Of a stretch of DNA of 64,000 nt, positions 1 through 9,023 are shown piece after piece. Location: positions 558,001 to 622,000 of the forward strand of contig NZ_RCVQ01000002.1 in NCBI RefSeq assembly GCF_016107285.1, written 5' to 3'. The position numbers and the translations under genes are program-made. Numbering within the stretch: position 1 is the first letter of the stretch; the number at the start of each line of letters is the position of its first letter. This DNA comes from Roseomonas sp. KE0001 (GTDB lineage Bacteria; Pseudomonadota; Alphaproteobacteria; Acetobacterales; Acetobacteraceae). The notes under the pieces were generated by a model. That model was not told the DNA's origin, did no database searches, and worked only from the letters and a program-made list of their open reading frames with translations.

Positions 1-1186
1 TCTCGCCGACCACCGCGAGGGTCCGCCCGGCAGGGATGTCGAGCGTCACGTGATCCACCGCGCGCACCGGCGCCGGACCGCGCAGGAACGGGAGCGCTGA
101 GCGGCCGCGGAAGCTGCGGCAGAGATCCACCATCTGCAAGCGGGGCCGGCCTTTCACCGCCGTGGTTACGGCCTCCTCCTCCATCAGCGGTTCCGGCGGC
201 AGGCGCTGATGGATCTCGTTCTGGAAGTGGCAGCGGCTGTGATGCGTGCTTCCGGCGTGCCCGGCGGCATCCAGCTCCGGCATGACATCGTGGCAGGTGG
301 CTTCGGCGATGGCGCAGCGGGGGGAGAAGACGCAGCCGACAGGCGGTGTGCGCAGGTCCGGCAGCCGGCCGGGAATGGCGGCAAGCCGCCGGCGTGGCCC
401 CCCGATCGCGGGCATGGCCCGCATCAGCGCGACCGTATACGGGTGGCGCGGCGTGCGCAGCACCTGCTGCGTCGTGCCCTCCTCGATGAGCTGTCCGGCA
501 TAGAGCACGCCGACCCGGTCGCAGACCTGCGCGACGACGCCCATGTTGTGGCTGATGAACAGCACCGCCACGCCGGTCTCGCGGCGCAACTCGTTCACAA
601 GCTCCAGGATCACCGCCTCGGTCGTGACATCGAGGCCGGTGGTCGGCTCATCCATGATCAGGAGGCGCGGCTGGCAGGCGAGCGCCATGGCGATGACGAC
701 GCGCTGCTGCTGTCCGCCGGAGAGCTGGTGTGGGTAGCGGTGCGCGATCTCGGAGGGGTGCGGCAGATGCACTCGCTCCAGCAGCGCGACGGCACGCGTC
801 CAGGCGGTGGACCTGTCCGCGGCCCTGTGCAGGCGGATCGCCTCGGCGATCTGCTCGCCGACCTTGATGGCCGGATTGAGCGCGCTCATCGGGTCCTGGT
901 AGACCATGGCGGCGGTGCGGCCGCGCATACGCGCCAGGGCCGGCTCGGAAAGGGTCATGATGTCCTGGCCATCCACCCGCACAGTGCCGGTGGCCTGGCC
1001 CTTGATGTGGCGCATCACCGCATAGGCAACGCTGCTCTTGCCGGAGCCGCTCTCCCCGATCAGCCCCAGCGCCTCGCCCGGGGCAATACTGAAGGAGACG
1101 CCGCGCACGGCGCGCAGCGGGCCATAAGTGATGGAGAGGTTGCGCACATCCAGGACGGGCGGAGCGAGCTGGCCTATGGCGTTCAC
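1..1186 (-). CDS. Peptide/nickel-type ABC transporter, fused double ATP-binding protein (partial, runs off left edge)
   Basis: This is the cytoplasmic ATPase of a Dpp/Opp-type importer. The first nucleotide-binding domain is complete: Walker A GESGSGKSS near residue 44, a Q-loop YQDP, signature LSGGQQQR, Walker B LLIMDEPT, and the oligopeptide-type C-terminal extension (RHPYT, then a Cys-containing GCVFSPRC). A second ATPase domain begins near residue 345 (VDLCRSFRGRS, then VDHVTLDIPAG) and is cut by the window edge just before its Walker A, so this is a GsiA/YejF-like two-in-one ATPase. The start is a GTG at 1186-1184 that overlaps the TGA of the upstream permease by four bases, indicating translational coupling; no ATG lies nearby. 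It is the last visible gene of the leftward operon that begins at 7300. Confidence 0.88.
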   Translation of the reverse strand, partial: MNAIGQLAPPVLDVRNLSITYGPLRAVRGVSFSIAPGEALGLIGESGSGKSSVAYAVMRHIKGQATGTVRVDGQDIMTLSEPALARMRGRTAAMVYQDPMSALNPAIKVGEQIAEAIRLHRAADRSTAWTRAVALLERVHLPHPSEIAHRYPHQLSGGQQQRVVIAMALACQPRLLIMDEPTTGLDVTTEAVILELVNELRRETGVAVLFISHNMGVVAQVCDRVGVLYAGQLIEEGTTQQVLRTPRHPYTVALMRAMPAIGGPRRRLAAIPGRLPDLRTPPVGCVFSPRCAIAEATCHDVMPELDAAGHAGSTHHSRCHFQNEIHQRLPPEPLMEEEAVTTAVKGRPRLQMVDLCRSFRGRSALPFLRGPAPVRAVDHVTLDIPAGRTLAVVGE

Positions 1187-2037
1187 CGCATCCTTCCTCC
1201 GCCCGGCAGGGCAAGCCTGTGGCGCAGCCGCTCGCCGAGGAGCACGGTACCGATTGAGGCGAGCGCGATGGCCAGGCAGGGATAGATGACCAGCCAGGGC
1301 GCGATCTCGATGAACTGCTGTCCGTCCTTCACCATCAGCCCCCAGGCCGGGGTCGGCGGCGTCACGCCGATGCCGAGATAGGCCAGCGAGGCAGCCAGCA
1401 GAATGCCGGATGTCACCCGCAGCGAGAAGTCGACGACGATGATGGGCAGGACGTTGGGCAGCAGCTCGCGGAAGAGGATGAAGCGCCGGCTCTCGCCGCG
1501 CGAGCGTGCGGCCTCGATGAACTCGCGGGTGGCGAGGTCCACAGTGATGCTGCGAACCAGCCGGGCCGATCGTGGCCAAAAGACAAGGGCGATGGCAGCG
1601 ATGACATTGATCGGCGCGGGGCCCAGCATGACCACCACCAGCATGGCGAGAATCAGGCCGGGGAAGGACATCAGCGCGTCCATGATGCGCATGATGGTCT
1701 CGTCGGCTGCGCCGCGAAGGTAGCCGGCAGCCAGGCCGGTGACGGTGCCGAGCATGACGCCGAGCGCTGCGGCAGCCATGGCAAGCAGCAGGGTGGGGCG
1801 GGCGCCGGTCAGCACGCGGGAGAAGACGTCACGGCCGAACTCATCGGTGCCGAAGGGAAAGGCCAGGCTGGGCGGCTCCAGCGCGTGCAGCGGGTCGAAC
1901 TCGGTCGCCGAGAGCGGCGAGAGCGAGGGCCCGAGGACCACCAGAACAGCCATGCCCAGCACGATGAAGGCGCCAGGCAGATCGCCCGGCCGGATGCCAG
2001 GGACGAGGCGGCGGGCGCTCGGCGCAGCCCCGCTCAC
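1183..2037 (-). CDS. ABC transporter permease, DppC/OppC family
   Basis: This 284-residue inner-membrane permease belongs to the binding-protein-dependent peptide/nickel importers. It has the family N-terminal motif FPFGTDEFGRDVFSRV, about six membrane segments, and the cytoplasmic EAA loop (EFIEAARSRGESRRFILF) that contacts the ATPase. It pairs with the DppB-like permease, whose stop overlaps its start (ATGA, 2034-2037), and its own stop overlaps the GTG of the ATPase gene. Substrate cannot be read from the permease. The operon context with two LLM monooxygenases suggests a small catabolic substrate rather than peptides; that is inference. Confidence 0.92.
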   Translation of the reverse strand: MSGAAPSARRLVPGIRPGDLPGAFIVLGMAVLVVLGPSLSPLSATEFDPLHALEPPSLAFPFGTDEFGRDVFSRVLTGARPTLLLAMAAAALGVMLGTVTGLAAGYLRGAADETIMRIMDALMSFPGLILAMLVVVMLGPAPINVIAAIALVFWPRSARLVRSITVDLATREFIEAARSRGESRRFILFRELLPNVLPIIVVDFSLRVTSGILLAASLAYLGIGVTPPTPAWGLMVKDGQQFIEIAPWLVIYPCLAIALASIGTVLLGERLRHRLALPGGGRMR

Positions 2038-2981
2038 GCCCGCAACCTCGGTGTCAGCAGCAGTGCCACGACATCGGCCAGGAGATTTCCGATGCCGTAG
2101 GCGGCGGCCACCAGCAGGACCGTGGCCTGGATGACCGGCACGTCGCGGTAGCTCACGGCGTTGGTGACCAGCTGTCCGAGCCCCGCATAGGAGAACAGCG
2201 TCTCGACGACTACGAGGCCGCCGATGACGTAGCCTAGATACATGCCGATCTCCGTGATGGTAGGCGGCAGCAGGTTGGGCAAGGCGTGCTTCAGCACCAC
2301 GCGCCGGAAGGGCACCCCCTTCAGGATGGCGGTGCGCACATAGGGGCTGGCCATGACCTGGATCATGCTGGCACGGGTGATCTGACTGATGAAGGCCAGC
2401 ATACCGGTGATCAGGACGCAGACGGGCAGCACCAGCGCCTCCGGCCTCGCCAGTGGGTTCTCGTTGGGATCCATCAGGCTGGTGCCAGGAAGAACCGGAA
2501 GCCAGATGCTGAAGGCGAGGATGGCGAGCAGGCCGATGACATACTCCGGCAGGGCATAGGCGCCGACGGCGATGGCTCCGATGAGGCGATCGAGCAGCCC
2601 GCCCGGCCGGAGTGCCGCGACGATGCCGAGGGCGACAGCCAGCGGCGCCGCGATGGTCAGCGTCAGCAGGCCCAGAATGGCGGAGTTGCCGAGCCGTCCC
2701 ATCAGCAGGGGCGCGATGGGCTGGCCGTGCTGCAGCGAAGTGCCGAAGTCACCCTGCAGCAGGGCAGTGAGCCAGGCGAGGTATCGCTGGGCCAGCGGCT
2801 CGTCGAGGCCAAGGCGCTCGCGCAGCGCCGCAGCCTGCTCCGGTGTCGCCATGTCGCCGAGTACGGCGGTCGCGACGTCGCCCGGCAGCACGTTGACGAT
2901 GCCGAAGGTCAGCAGCGACACGACCAGCAGCACCACCGCCAGCAGCAACGTCCGGCGGAGGATGAAGCCCAGTGCCTGCAT
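2034..2981 (-). CDS. ABC transporter permease, DppB/OppB family
   Basis: This 315-residue permease shows the DppB-type N terminus: one membrane helix, VNVLPGD, then a periplasmic stretch with RERLGLDEPLAQRYL and GDFGTSL. Further helices follow, with an EAA-type loop (VRTAILKGVPFRRVVLKHAL) near residue 220. Length is normal for the family (about 310-340). It lies four bases after the substrate-binding protein gene and overlaps the DppC gene, so it is transcribed and probably translated as part of the same unit. Confidence 0.93.
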   Translation of the reverse strand: MQALGFILRRTLLLAVVLLVVSLLTFGIVNVLPGDVATAVLGDMATPEQAAALRERLGLDEPLAQRYLAWLTALLQGDFGTSLQHGQPIAPLLMGRLGNSAILGLLTLTIAAPLAVALGIVAALRPGGLLDRLIGAIAVGAYALPEYVIGLLAILAFSIWLPVLPGTSLMDPNENPLARPEALVLPVCVLITGMLAFISQITRASMIQVMASPYVRTAILKGVPFRRVVLKHALPNLLPPTITEIGMYLGYVIGGLVVVETLFSYAGLGQLVTNAVSYRDVPVIQATVLLVAAAYGIGNLLADVVALLLTPRLRA

Positions 2982-2985
2982 CGGC

Positions 2986-4539
2986 TCAGGCGCTCAGCCA
3001 GATGCCGCGGGTCTCGATCGTGCCGTACTTCGGGGGCTCGAAGCCTTGCACCTTCTCCGAGGTGACGCCGACGTAGTTGCGGAAGTAAGGCACCATGCGA
3101 TCGCTGTGCGCCTGGATCAACTTCAATGCCTCGCCGGCGACCTGCTTGCGCTTCGCCAGGTCCACCTCGGCGATCATTGCGTCGAGCTTGGCGTCCAGAC
3201 CTGGCGCCACCTCCGTGTTGCCGTAGTTGTAGATCGCCTTGCTGTGATGGATCTTGTAGACCCCGTCGTACAGCGTGGCGGAGCCGGAGAAGTAGGAGGA
3301 GTACATCGGCATCTTGCGCGCAACGTTCGCCGCGTACTCTGTATAGGGGATGTCGCGCACCCGGACGGTGATGCCGATCTTGGACGCGGCCTCGGAGAAG
3401 GCGAGGACCATCTTGGGTGCCGGTTGGCGGTCGCTGGTCGTATAGGCGTCAATACTCAACTCCTTGACGCCGGACTCATCGAGCAGCTTCCTTGCGCGCG
3501 GCAGGTCCTGCTCGATCACGGGAAGCTGCGGCAGGTAGACGTTGCCGGGAGGCAGGGTCACGTCATTGCCCGGCACGCCCTGGCCGAAGAGCGCGGCGGC
3601 AACGATGGCCTTGCGATCGGGAATATACTGGAAGGCCTGCCGCACCTTCGGGTTTGTGAAGGGCTCCTTGTTCCCCATGATCTGGATGGTGTGGTAGTCG
3701 CCGGTCGGCGCCGAATGGGCCTTGAAGCCCGGCAGGCGGCGCATGACGAGGTATGTTTCCAGCGGGATCTGGGTGATGAGGTCCACCTGCCCGCCGCGCA
3801 TGGCGGCCTGCATGGCTACTGCCTCACGGATGAAGACCATGCGCACGCCGTCCAGATGCTGCACATCCGGGTTCCAGTAGCCATCGAACTTCTCGACAGT
3901 GATGGAGCTGCCCGGCTGGAACTCCTTGAAGCGGAAGGGGCCGGTGCCATTGGGTGTCTCGCGCAGGCTGTCGATGCCGCGGGCGGGCAGGATGCGGCAG
4001 GCGCGATAGGCAAGAACGACGGGGAACTCGCCGAAGGGCATGGTCATGGTGACGCGGAGCTTCGTCGGCCCCTCGGCCGCCACCGACTGCACCGGGCCGA
4101 AGGCGCCGAAGCCGGCGCCGGCGCGGGACTTGTCAATCGAGCGCTCGATGGTCGCGGCCACGTCGGCCGAGGTCAGCGTCTGCCCGTCATGGAAGCGCAC
4201 GCCTTCGCGAAGGGTCAGCAGCCACTCCTGTCCGTCCTTCAGCCCTTCCCAGGCCGTGGCCAGCCAGGGTAGTGGCTGCGCGTCGGCATCAAGCATCACG
4301 AGGTTGTCGTAGACCATCTGCGAGAACTCCATGCCGGAGAAGGAGTTGGTCGCCATCGGGTCGAGCATGTCGGGCGGGTCGGGGCGGCAGAAGCGCAGCA
4401 CGCCGCCCTTGCGCGGGACCACGCCGGACTGCGCATAGGCGCGGCGGCCCGGCAGCAGGGCGGCGCCGGTCAGCGCGGCGGCGCCGCCCAGGATCACGCG
4501 GCGGGAGAGGATGAGGTTCGGCATTCGCGGCGGCATCAT
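2986..4539 (-). CDS. ABC transporter substrate-binding protein, family 5 (DppA/OppA-like)
   Basis: This is a 517-residue periplasmic receptor. The N terminus carries a twin-arginine-like signal (LSRRVILGGAAALTGAALL) with cleavage likely after AYAQ. The mature part has family SBP_bac_5 signatures: GGVLRFCRPDPPDMLDP, YDNLVMLDADAQPLPWLATAWE, LREGVRFHDGQTLTSADV, and NGTGPFRFKEFQPG. Translation may begin at Met1 or at Met7 (MPNLILSRR), which would put the signal in a more usual position. It sits between the LLM monooxygenase gene and its two permeases, so it presumably binds the monooxygenase substrate or a precursor. The ligand is unknown. Confidence 0.92.
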   Translation of the reverse strand: MMPPRMPNLILSRRVILGGAAALTGAALLPGRRAYAQSGVVPRKGGVLRFCRPDPPDMLDPMATNSFSGMEFSQMVYDNLVMLDADAQPLPWLATAWEGLKDGQEWLLTLREGVRFHDGQTLTSADVAATIERSIDKSRAGAGFGAFGPVQSVAAEGPTKLRVTMTMPFGEFPVVLAYRACRILPARGIDSLRETPNGTGPFRFKEFQPGSSITVEKFDGYWNPDVQHLDGVRMVFIREAVAMQAAMRGGQVDLITQIPLETYLVMRRLPGFKAHSAPTGDYHTIQIMGNKEPFTNPKVRQAFQYIPDRKAIVAAALFGQGVPGNDVTLPPGNVYLPQLPVIEQDLPRARKLLDESGVKELSIDAYTTSDRQPAPKMVLAFSEAASKIGITVRVRDIPYTEYAANVARKMPMYSSYFSGSATLYDGVYKIHHSKAIYNYGNTEVAPGLDAKLDAMIAEVDLAKRKQVAGEALKLIQAHSDRMVPYFRNYVGVTSEKVQGFEPPKYGTIETRGIWLSA

Positions 4540-4582
4540 GGCGGCACGATCTCTCCTAAGGGGGGGCTGTCGTCGTCAGGCG

Positions 4583-5941
4583 TCAGGCGGCGCTCTGCGT
4601 GTGGCGGCTCGGCACGGGCGGCAGGCCGAGGTTCTCGCGCAGGGTGTCGCCCTCGTATTCGGTGCGGAACAGGCCACGGCGCCGCAACTCCGGGATCACG
4701 AGTTCGACGAAGTCACGTGCGGAGGTGGGCAGCCAGGGTGGCTGGATGATGAAACCATCGGCGGCGCCTTCGGTGAACCATTGCTCCATGGTGTCCGCGA
4801 CGGTGTCCGGCGTACCGATCACGCCGAGGTGCCAGAAGCCGGCCGAGATAGCGGCGAAAAGGTCGCGCACCGTCATCCGCTCGCGCCGCGCGCGCTCCAT
4901 CATGGTCTGGGTGAAGCTCGCATCGCGGCCGGGCGTGTTGTGATGACTGGCCATTGTCATCTCCGGCACCGGCGCATCCAGCGGCAGGTGACTGAGATCC
5001 GGGAAATGGTTGATCAGCAGCATGCCATGCGCCACGCGCGGATCGAGCAGATCCTGCGCGCGCTGGAACTTCTGGCGCGCCTCCTCCTCAGTGTGGCCGA
5101 CAACCGGCATGATGCCGGTCATCACCCTCAGGGCGTGATCGGGGCGGCCATGGGCGGCGAGGCGCCGCTTGACCGCGGCGTAGTAGTCCTGCGCCAGCGG
5201 CAGCGTCGGCTGTGCGCTGTAGAGCAGATCGGCCCGCGCCGCCGCGAAGTCGCGCGAGTTGGCGGAAGTGCCGGCAGTGCAGACCGGCAGCGAGCCTTGG
5301 ATCGGCCGGGCTGTGTCCAACGGACCGCGGACCTTGAAGTGGGCGCCCTCATGATCGAGGAAGTGGACCTTCGCGCGATCGAAGTACCGACCACTCGCCT
5401 TGTCGCGCAGGAACGCGTCATCGTCCCAGCTGTCCCAAAGCCCGCGCATGACCGACAGGAACTCGGCCGCGCGCTCATGCCGAGCCTTGGAGGATTGCGG
5501 GTCCTGCTGGCCGAAGTTGCGCGCCTCGTCAGGGCTGGTGCTGGTCACCAGGTTCCAGGCGGCGCGGCCTTTGCTGAGATGGTCGATCGAAGCCAATCGC
5601 CGCGCCAGCGCGTAGGGCTCCATGTAGCTGGTCGAGGCGGTGATGACGAAGCCGACATGCTGCGTCACGGCAGCCAGTGCGGCGCAGAGCAGCGTCGGCT
5701 CCAGCTTCAGGTGCCCCTGCTCCATGTCGCGGCGGATCCGCGGATCGTCCTGGTTCCGCATTGCCGCCTGATCAGCGAAGAACAGGAAGTCCATCCGTCC
5801 CTGTTCGGCAATCTCGGCGCATTCACGATAATGCGCTAACGACAGGCCATTGTCCGCCGGGCTCTCCGGCAGGCGCCAGGCGGCATAGTGGTAGCCTTGG
5901 TTGGCGACCGAGAGGCCCAGTCGCATCATGCGCTTGCTCAT
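4583..5941 (-). CDS. LLM class flavin-dependent monooxygenase, NtaA/SnaA/DszA type (copy 1)
   Basis: This 452-residue protein is a luciferase-like TIM-barrel monooxygenase that would use FMNH2 supplied by a separate reductase. Family features include the N-terminal MRLGLSVANQGYHYAAWR, DFLFFADQAA, the substrate/flavin-site stretch MEPYALARRLASIDHLSKGRAAWNLVTS (positions 110-140), and a C-terminal GFWHLGVIGTPDTVADTMEQWF. NtaA/SnaA/DszA enzymes oxidise aminopolycarboxylates, pristinamycin precursors and organosulfur compounds, so the family does not fix the substrate. The start lies three bases after the stop of a second copy, and the importer genes follow 43 bases later. No flavin reductase gene is in the window. 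Confidence 0.9.
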   Translation of the reverse strand: MSKRMMRLGLSVANQGYHYAAWRLPESPADNGLSLAHYRECAEIAEQGRMDFLFFADQAAMRNQDDPRIRRDMEQGHLKLEPTLLCAALAAVTQHVGFVITASTSYMEPYALARRLASIDHLSKGRAAWNLVTSTSPDEARNFGQQDPQSSKARHERAAEFLSVMRGLWDSWDDDAFLRDKASGRYFDRAKVHFLDHEGAHFKVRGPLDTARPIQGSLPVCTAGTSANSRDFAAARADLLYSAQPTLPLAQDYYAAVKRRLAAHGRPDHALRVMTGIMPVVGHTEEEARQKFQRAQDLLDPRVAHGMLLINHFPDLSHLPLDAPVPEMTMASHHNTPGRDASFTQTMMERARRERMTVRDLFAAISAGFWHLGVIGTPDTVADTMEQWFTEGAADGFIIQPPWLPTSARDFVELVIPELRRRGLFRTEYEGDTLRENLGLPPVPSRHTQSAA

Positions 5942-5944
5942 GAC

Positions 5945-7300
5945 TCAAGCTCCCGCGGCGGCCAGGGCATGGGCATGGCGGCTGACGGCGGGCCGCAGGC
6001 CGAGATTGCCGCGCAGCGTCTTCGCCTCGTATTCGGTGCGGAACAGGCCGCGGCGCTGCAACTCCGGGATCACCAGCGCGACGAAGTCCTCCGAATCCAC
6101 GGGAATGCAGGGCGACTGAATGTTGAAGCCGTCGGCTGCGCCGGTGGTGAACCACTCTTCCATCAGGTCGGCGATGCTTTCCGGAGTGCCCACCACACCC
6201 ATGTGCCAGAACCCCGCCGAGACCTTCTCGTAGAGCTGGCGGATGGTCAGCCCGTCCTGCTTCACCTTCTCCAGCAAGGGAGAGGAGAAATGTCCCTTGC
6301 GGTTGTCCGGCAGCGGAATGTCCGGGATCTGACCATCGATGTCGTGACCGGTGTAATCAGGGAATCCGTTGACCACGAGCAGGCCGAGGCCGAGGCGCGG
6401 CAGGATCAGCTCCTGCATGCGGTCGAACTTGTCGCGCGCCTCGGCCATGGTGCGGCCGACGAAGGGCATGATGCCGGGCAGCACCAGCAGGTCGGACTCG
6501 CTGCGGCCGTACTTCGGAAGGCGACGCTTCAGCGAGGCGTAGTAGCCACGCGCGGATTCCAGGTCCGGCTGGCCGCCATAGACCACATCGGCGCAGCGCG
6601 CGGCCAGCTCCTGCGCGTTGTCGCTGTCGCCGGCGGTGAAGACCGGGATCTGGCGCTGCGGCGATGTCGGCACGTCGAGTGGACCGGCGACGGAGAAGTG
6701 CTTGCCCTTGTGCCGCAGCAGGTGCATCCGCTCACGGTCGAAGAAAATGCCGCGCGCTTTGTCGATGAGGATCGCACCGTCGTCGAAGCTGTCATGCAGA
6801 CCCTGAAAGACCTCGAGGAACTCGGCGGCGCGCTCATGCCGGTGGTCGGAGGGCAGGACGCGGTCCAGGCCGAAGTTCCTTGCCTCGTCGAGGGAGAACC
6901 CCGTCACCATGTTCCACCCGGCGCGCCCGCTGCTCAGCAGATCGAGCGTGGCGAACATCCGGGCCAGATTGTAGGGATGGTTGTAGGTCGTTGAGGCCGT
7001 TGCGACCAAGCCGACATGCCGGGTACAGGTCGCCATGGCGGCGAGCAGCGCCATCGGCTCGTGCTTGACGAGCTGGTGCTCCAGGTCGCGGGCGATGGCG
7101 GGGTTGTCCAGATCGCGCACAGCGGAGGAGTCCGCCAGGAAGATCAGATCGAAGCGGCCTCGCTCGGCGATCTCGGCGCAACGCCGGAAGTGCTCGAGGC
7201 GCATGTTGCCGTCGGCCGGAACGCCGGGGTGGCGCCAGGCCGCGTAATGATAGCCGAGATTGGCGATCGAAAGGCCCAGCCGCATCTGCCGCGTCCGCAC
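5945..7300 (-). CDS. LLM class flavin-dependent monooxygenase, NtaA/SnaA/DszA type (copy 2)
   Basis: This is a paralogue of the next gene with the same N-terminal core (RLGLSIANLGYHYAAWRHPG), LARMFATLDLLSSGRAGWNMVTGF, and the C-terminal GFWHMGVVGTPESIADLMEEWF. I place the start at GTG 7300-7298 because AAGGGAA lies 10 bases upstream; the ATG five codons later (7285) has no such site. The resulting 451 residues match the 452 of the sister gene. The open frame continues upstream to 7675 but that part has no family resemblance. This is the first gene of the leftward operon, divergent from the IclR gene. Tandem copies suggest either two steps of one pathway or two related substrates. Confidence 0.88.
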   Translation of the reverse strand: MRTRQMRLGLSIANLGYHYAAWRHPGVPADGNMRLEHFRRCAEIAERGRFDLIFLADSSAVRDLDNPAIARDLEHQLVKHEPMALLAAMATCTRHVGLVATASTTYNHPYNLARMFATLDLLSSGRAGWNMVTGFSLDEARNFGLDRVLPSDHRHERAAEFLEVFQGLHDSFDDGAILIDKARGIFFDRERMHLLRHKGKHFSVAGPLDVPTSPQRQIPVFTAGDSDNAQELAARCADVVYGGQPDLESARGYYASLKRRLPKYGRSESDLLVLPGIMPFVGRTMAEARDKFDRMQELILPRLGLGLLVVNGFPDYTGHDIDGQIPDIPLPDNRKGHFSSPLLEKVKQDGLTIRQLYEKVSAGFWHMGVVGTPESIADLMEEWFTTGAADGFNIQSPCIPVDSEDFVALVIPELQRRGLFRTEYEAKTLRGNLGLRPAVSRHAHALAAAGA

Positions 7301-7461
7301 GGTCGTGACATTCCCTTCTGGCGCGCGGCGCGGGGCCGCGGCGTGTGAGGAGCGAGGCTGTCCTTGCGGCCTTAACCGAGGATGCCACCGCCATGCCAGT
7401 GCTGTGCTTGCCTTCCCGCCCGGCAAGATCAGCGAAAATGCCCGAGGCTGGGAAGCGGAAA

Positions 7462-7494
7462 ATTGCATCGCAACGCAGGTTATTGCAATGCGAT
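7462..7494. promoter_or_regulatory. Putative IclR operator (imperfect inverted repeat)
   Basis: The arms ATTGCATCGCAA (7462-7473) and TTGCAATGCGAT (7483-7494) match as an inverted repeat at 10 of 12 positions, with a 9-base spacer. The element sits in an AT-richer patch between the divergent monooxygenase operon (start 7300) and the IclR gene (start 7539), 45 bases from the latter. Position and symmetry suit an autoregulatory operator; binding is inferred. Confidence 0.5.
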
Positions 7495-7538
7495 ATGAAG
7501 CTGTGCAGCATGCGGCGGGAGTAAGAGGGGAAGCAGGA

Positions 7539-8339
7539 ATGCCGGGCCACGTCGTCGTCGGGACGATCGATCGCGATCCTTTGCTGGTGCGATCGGTGGG
7601 CAAGGCTTTCGCGATGCTGCTGGCCTTCGACAGGCGCAATCCGACCCTGAGCCTGACGCAGCTCGCCGCCGCCACCGGGCTGGATCGCAGCGCGGCGCAA
7701 CGCTATGCGCACACGCTCGTCGGCCTGGGCTACCTGCGTAAGGACCTGCGCAGCCGGCGCTTCTCCCTTGCTGCGCCGGTGCTCGATCTCGCCAGCCGCT
7801 TCATGGGCACCGATCCCCTTCTTGCTGCCGCGCGACCCTATCTGCAGCACCTGAGCGCCGAGACATGCGAGACCGTCAATCTCAGCCTACGGGATGGAAC
7901 GGAGGTGTTGTTCATCGCCCGCATGGTCGGGCGACACGTGCTGAACATCGATGTGAGCGTGGGCTCCCGGCATCCGGTCTATTGCACCTCGCCCGGTATC
8001 GCCATCCTCTCGGCTCTTCCGGAGGAGGAGGCGCGTCGGATCCTGCAGGCCTGCGACCGCAAGCCGCTGACAGAGATGACGGTCTGGCGGATGGAACCCC
8101 TGATGCAGAAGGTTGCCCTGGCGGCCCGGCGTGGCTTCGCCGCGGCTTTCGAGGAGATCTACCATGGCGACCTCGCCGTCGCCGCGGTCATTCGCGATGT
8201 GCATGGGAAGCCGCTGGGCGCCATCAACATCGCGGCCCTGCGATCGCGCATGACGCCGGCCGAGGTTGAGCAGCGCTATGCACCCATGGTGATGGAGGCG
8301 GCGCAATCCATCTCCCGGGCCTGCATCGCGAGAAGCTAG
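7539..8339 (+). CDS. IclR family transcriptional regulator
   Basis: This is a 266-residue regulator with an N-terminal winged helix-turn-helix (LLVRSVGKAFAMLLAF, then LSLTQLAAATGLDRSAAQRYAHTL and LGYLRKDLRSRRFSL). A C-terminal IclR effector-binding domain follows (AETCETVNLSLRDGTEVLFIARM, GIAILSALPEEEARRIL, RRGFAAAFEEIYHGDLAVAAVI). The frame is open from 7260, but family homology begins after the ATG at 7539, which has GGGGAAG just upstream. It is divergent from the monooxygenase/importer operon and is its likely regulator. The effector would be the imported compound or a breakdown product. Confidence 0.9.
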   Translation: MPGHVVVGTIDRDPLLVRSVGKAFAMLLAFDRRNPTLSLTQLAAATGLDRSAAQRYAHTLVGLGYLRKDLRSRRFSLAAPVLDLASRFMGTDPLLAAARPYLQHLSAETCETVNLSLRDGTEVLFIARMVGRHVLNIDVSVGSRHPVYCTSPGIAILSALPEEEARRILQACDRKPLTEMTVWRMEPLMQKVALAARRGFAAAFEEIYHGDLAVAAVIRDVHGKPLGAINIAALRSRMTPAEVEQRYAPMVMEAAQSISRACIARS

Positions 8340-8554
8340 GCGTGGCCGCATGGCGCGTCGTCGCTGAAGGTCGCGGCGTCCGAGGCTTTATCGCCGGCGT
8401 GGTGGCGTTGTGAATGGAGGCCGCGATGCCCGGACGCTCGCGCAGGACACCGGTGATCCGCTGAGGAAGGACGGCGCGGGTCCGGCCCTGGCGGAAACGC
8501 GCGCCGCGCCGCGCCGGCCACGCCGGGTTTCCTCGGCCGTGCGCTCGATCCGGC

Positions 8555-8986
8555 TCAGGTTGCGGCGGGTGTCCAGGCCGGCAGCGGGAAGACCCGGTCA
8601 TAGGCCAGGTTGAAGGCGAAGGTGTAGACCAGGTAGAAGGCGACGATCGCCAGATCCAACACGAAGGCCTGGGCCAGGCTGATGCCGAGATACCAGGCGA
8701 TCGGCGGCAGCAGCACCAGCATGAGGCCGGCCTCGAAGAGCAGGGCATGGGCGACGCGCAGCCCGAGCCCCTTGCGGGTATGACCGGCGAAGCGCTGCAT
8801 CGCATGGTCGAAGCCGAGATTGTAGACGTAGTTCCAGGCCGTCGCCGCCATGGCGCTGCCGAGGCCGATGACGCCCATGTCGGTGCCGTGCAGGCCGAGG
8901 ACGAGGCTGCCCAGGGGAATGATCAGGGCGAGGCCGATGAGTTCGAAGAGGATGGCGTGGCGGATACGGTCGCGGGTGCTGCGCAT
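8555..8986 (-). CDS. PACE family efflux transporter (AceI-like)
   Basis: This 143-residue protein has four predicted membrane helices made of two tandem bacterial transmembrane pair domains, the size and layout of AceI-type proton-coupled exporters of biocides and polyamines. The first helix carries Glu at position 15 (RDRIRHAILFELIG), the site known to be essential in Acinetobacter AceI. The second repeat begins near residue 77 (LRVAHALLFEAGLML) and again has Glu in the matching place. It is divergent from a LysR gene, the same arrangement as aceI and its activator aceR. Confidence 0.9.
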   Translation of the reverse strand: MRSTRDRIRHAILFELIGLALIIPLGSLVLGLHGTDMGVIGLGSAMAATAWNYVYNLGFDHAMQRFAGHTRKGLGLRVAHALLFEAGLMLVLLPPIAWYLGISLAQAFVLDLAIVAFYLVYTFAFNLAYDRVFPLPAWTPAAT

Positions 8987-9023
8987 GGTCGTCTCGGAAT
9001 TCCAGGGTCGGGCGCCGCCTTTT

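Noticed and set aside
5945-7675. Long form of LLM copy 2 starting at 7675
   Set aside because: The first 125 residues overlap the divergent IclR gene and operator and lack family similarity; the GTG at 7300 has a ribosome-binding site and gives a length equal to the sister protein.
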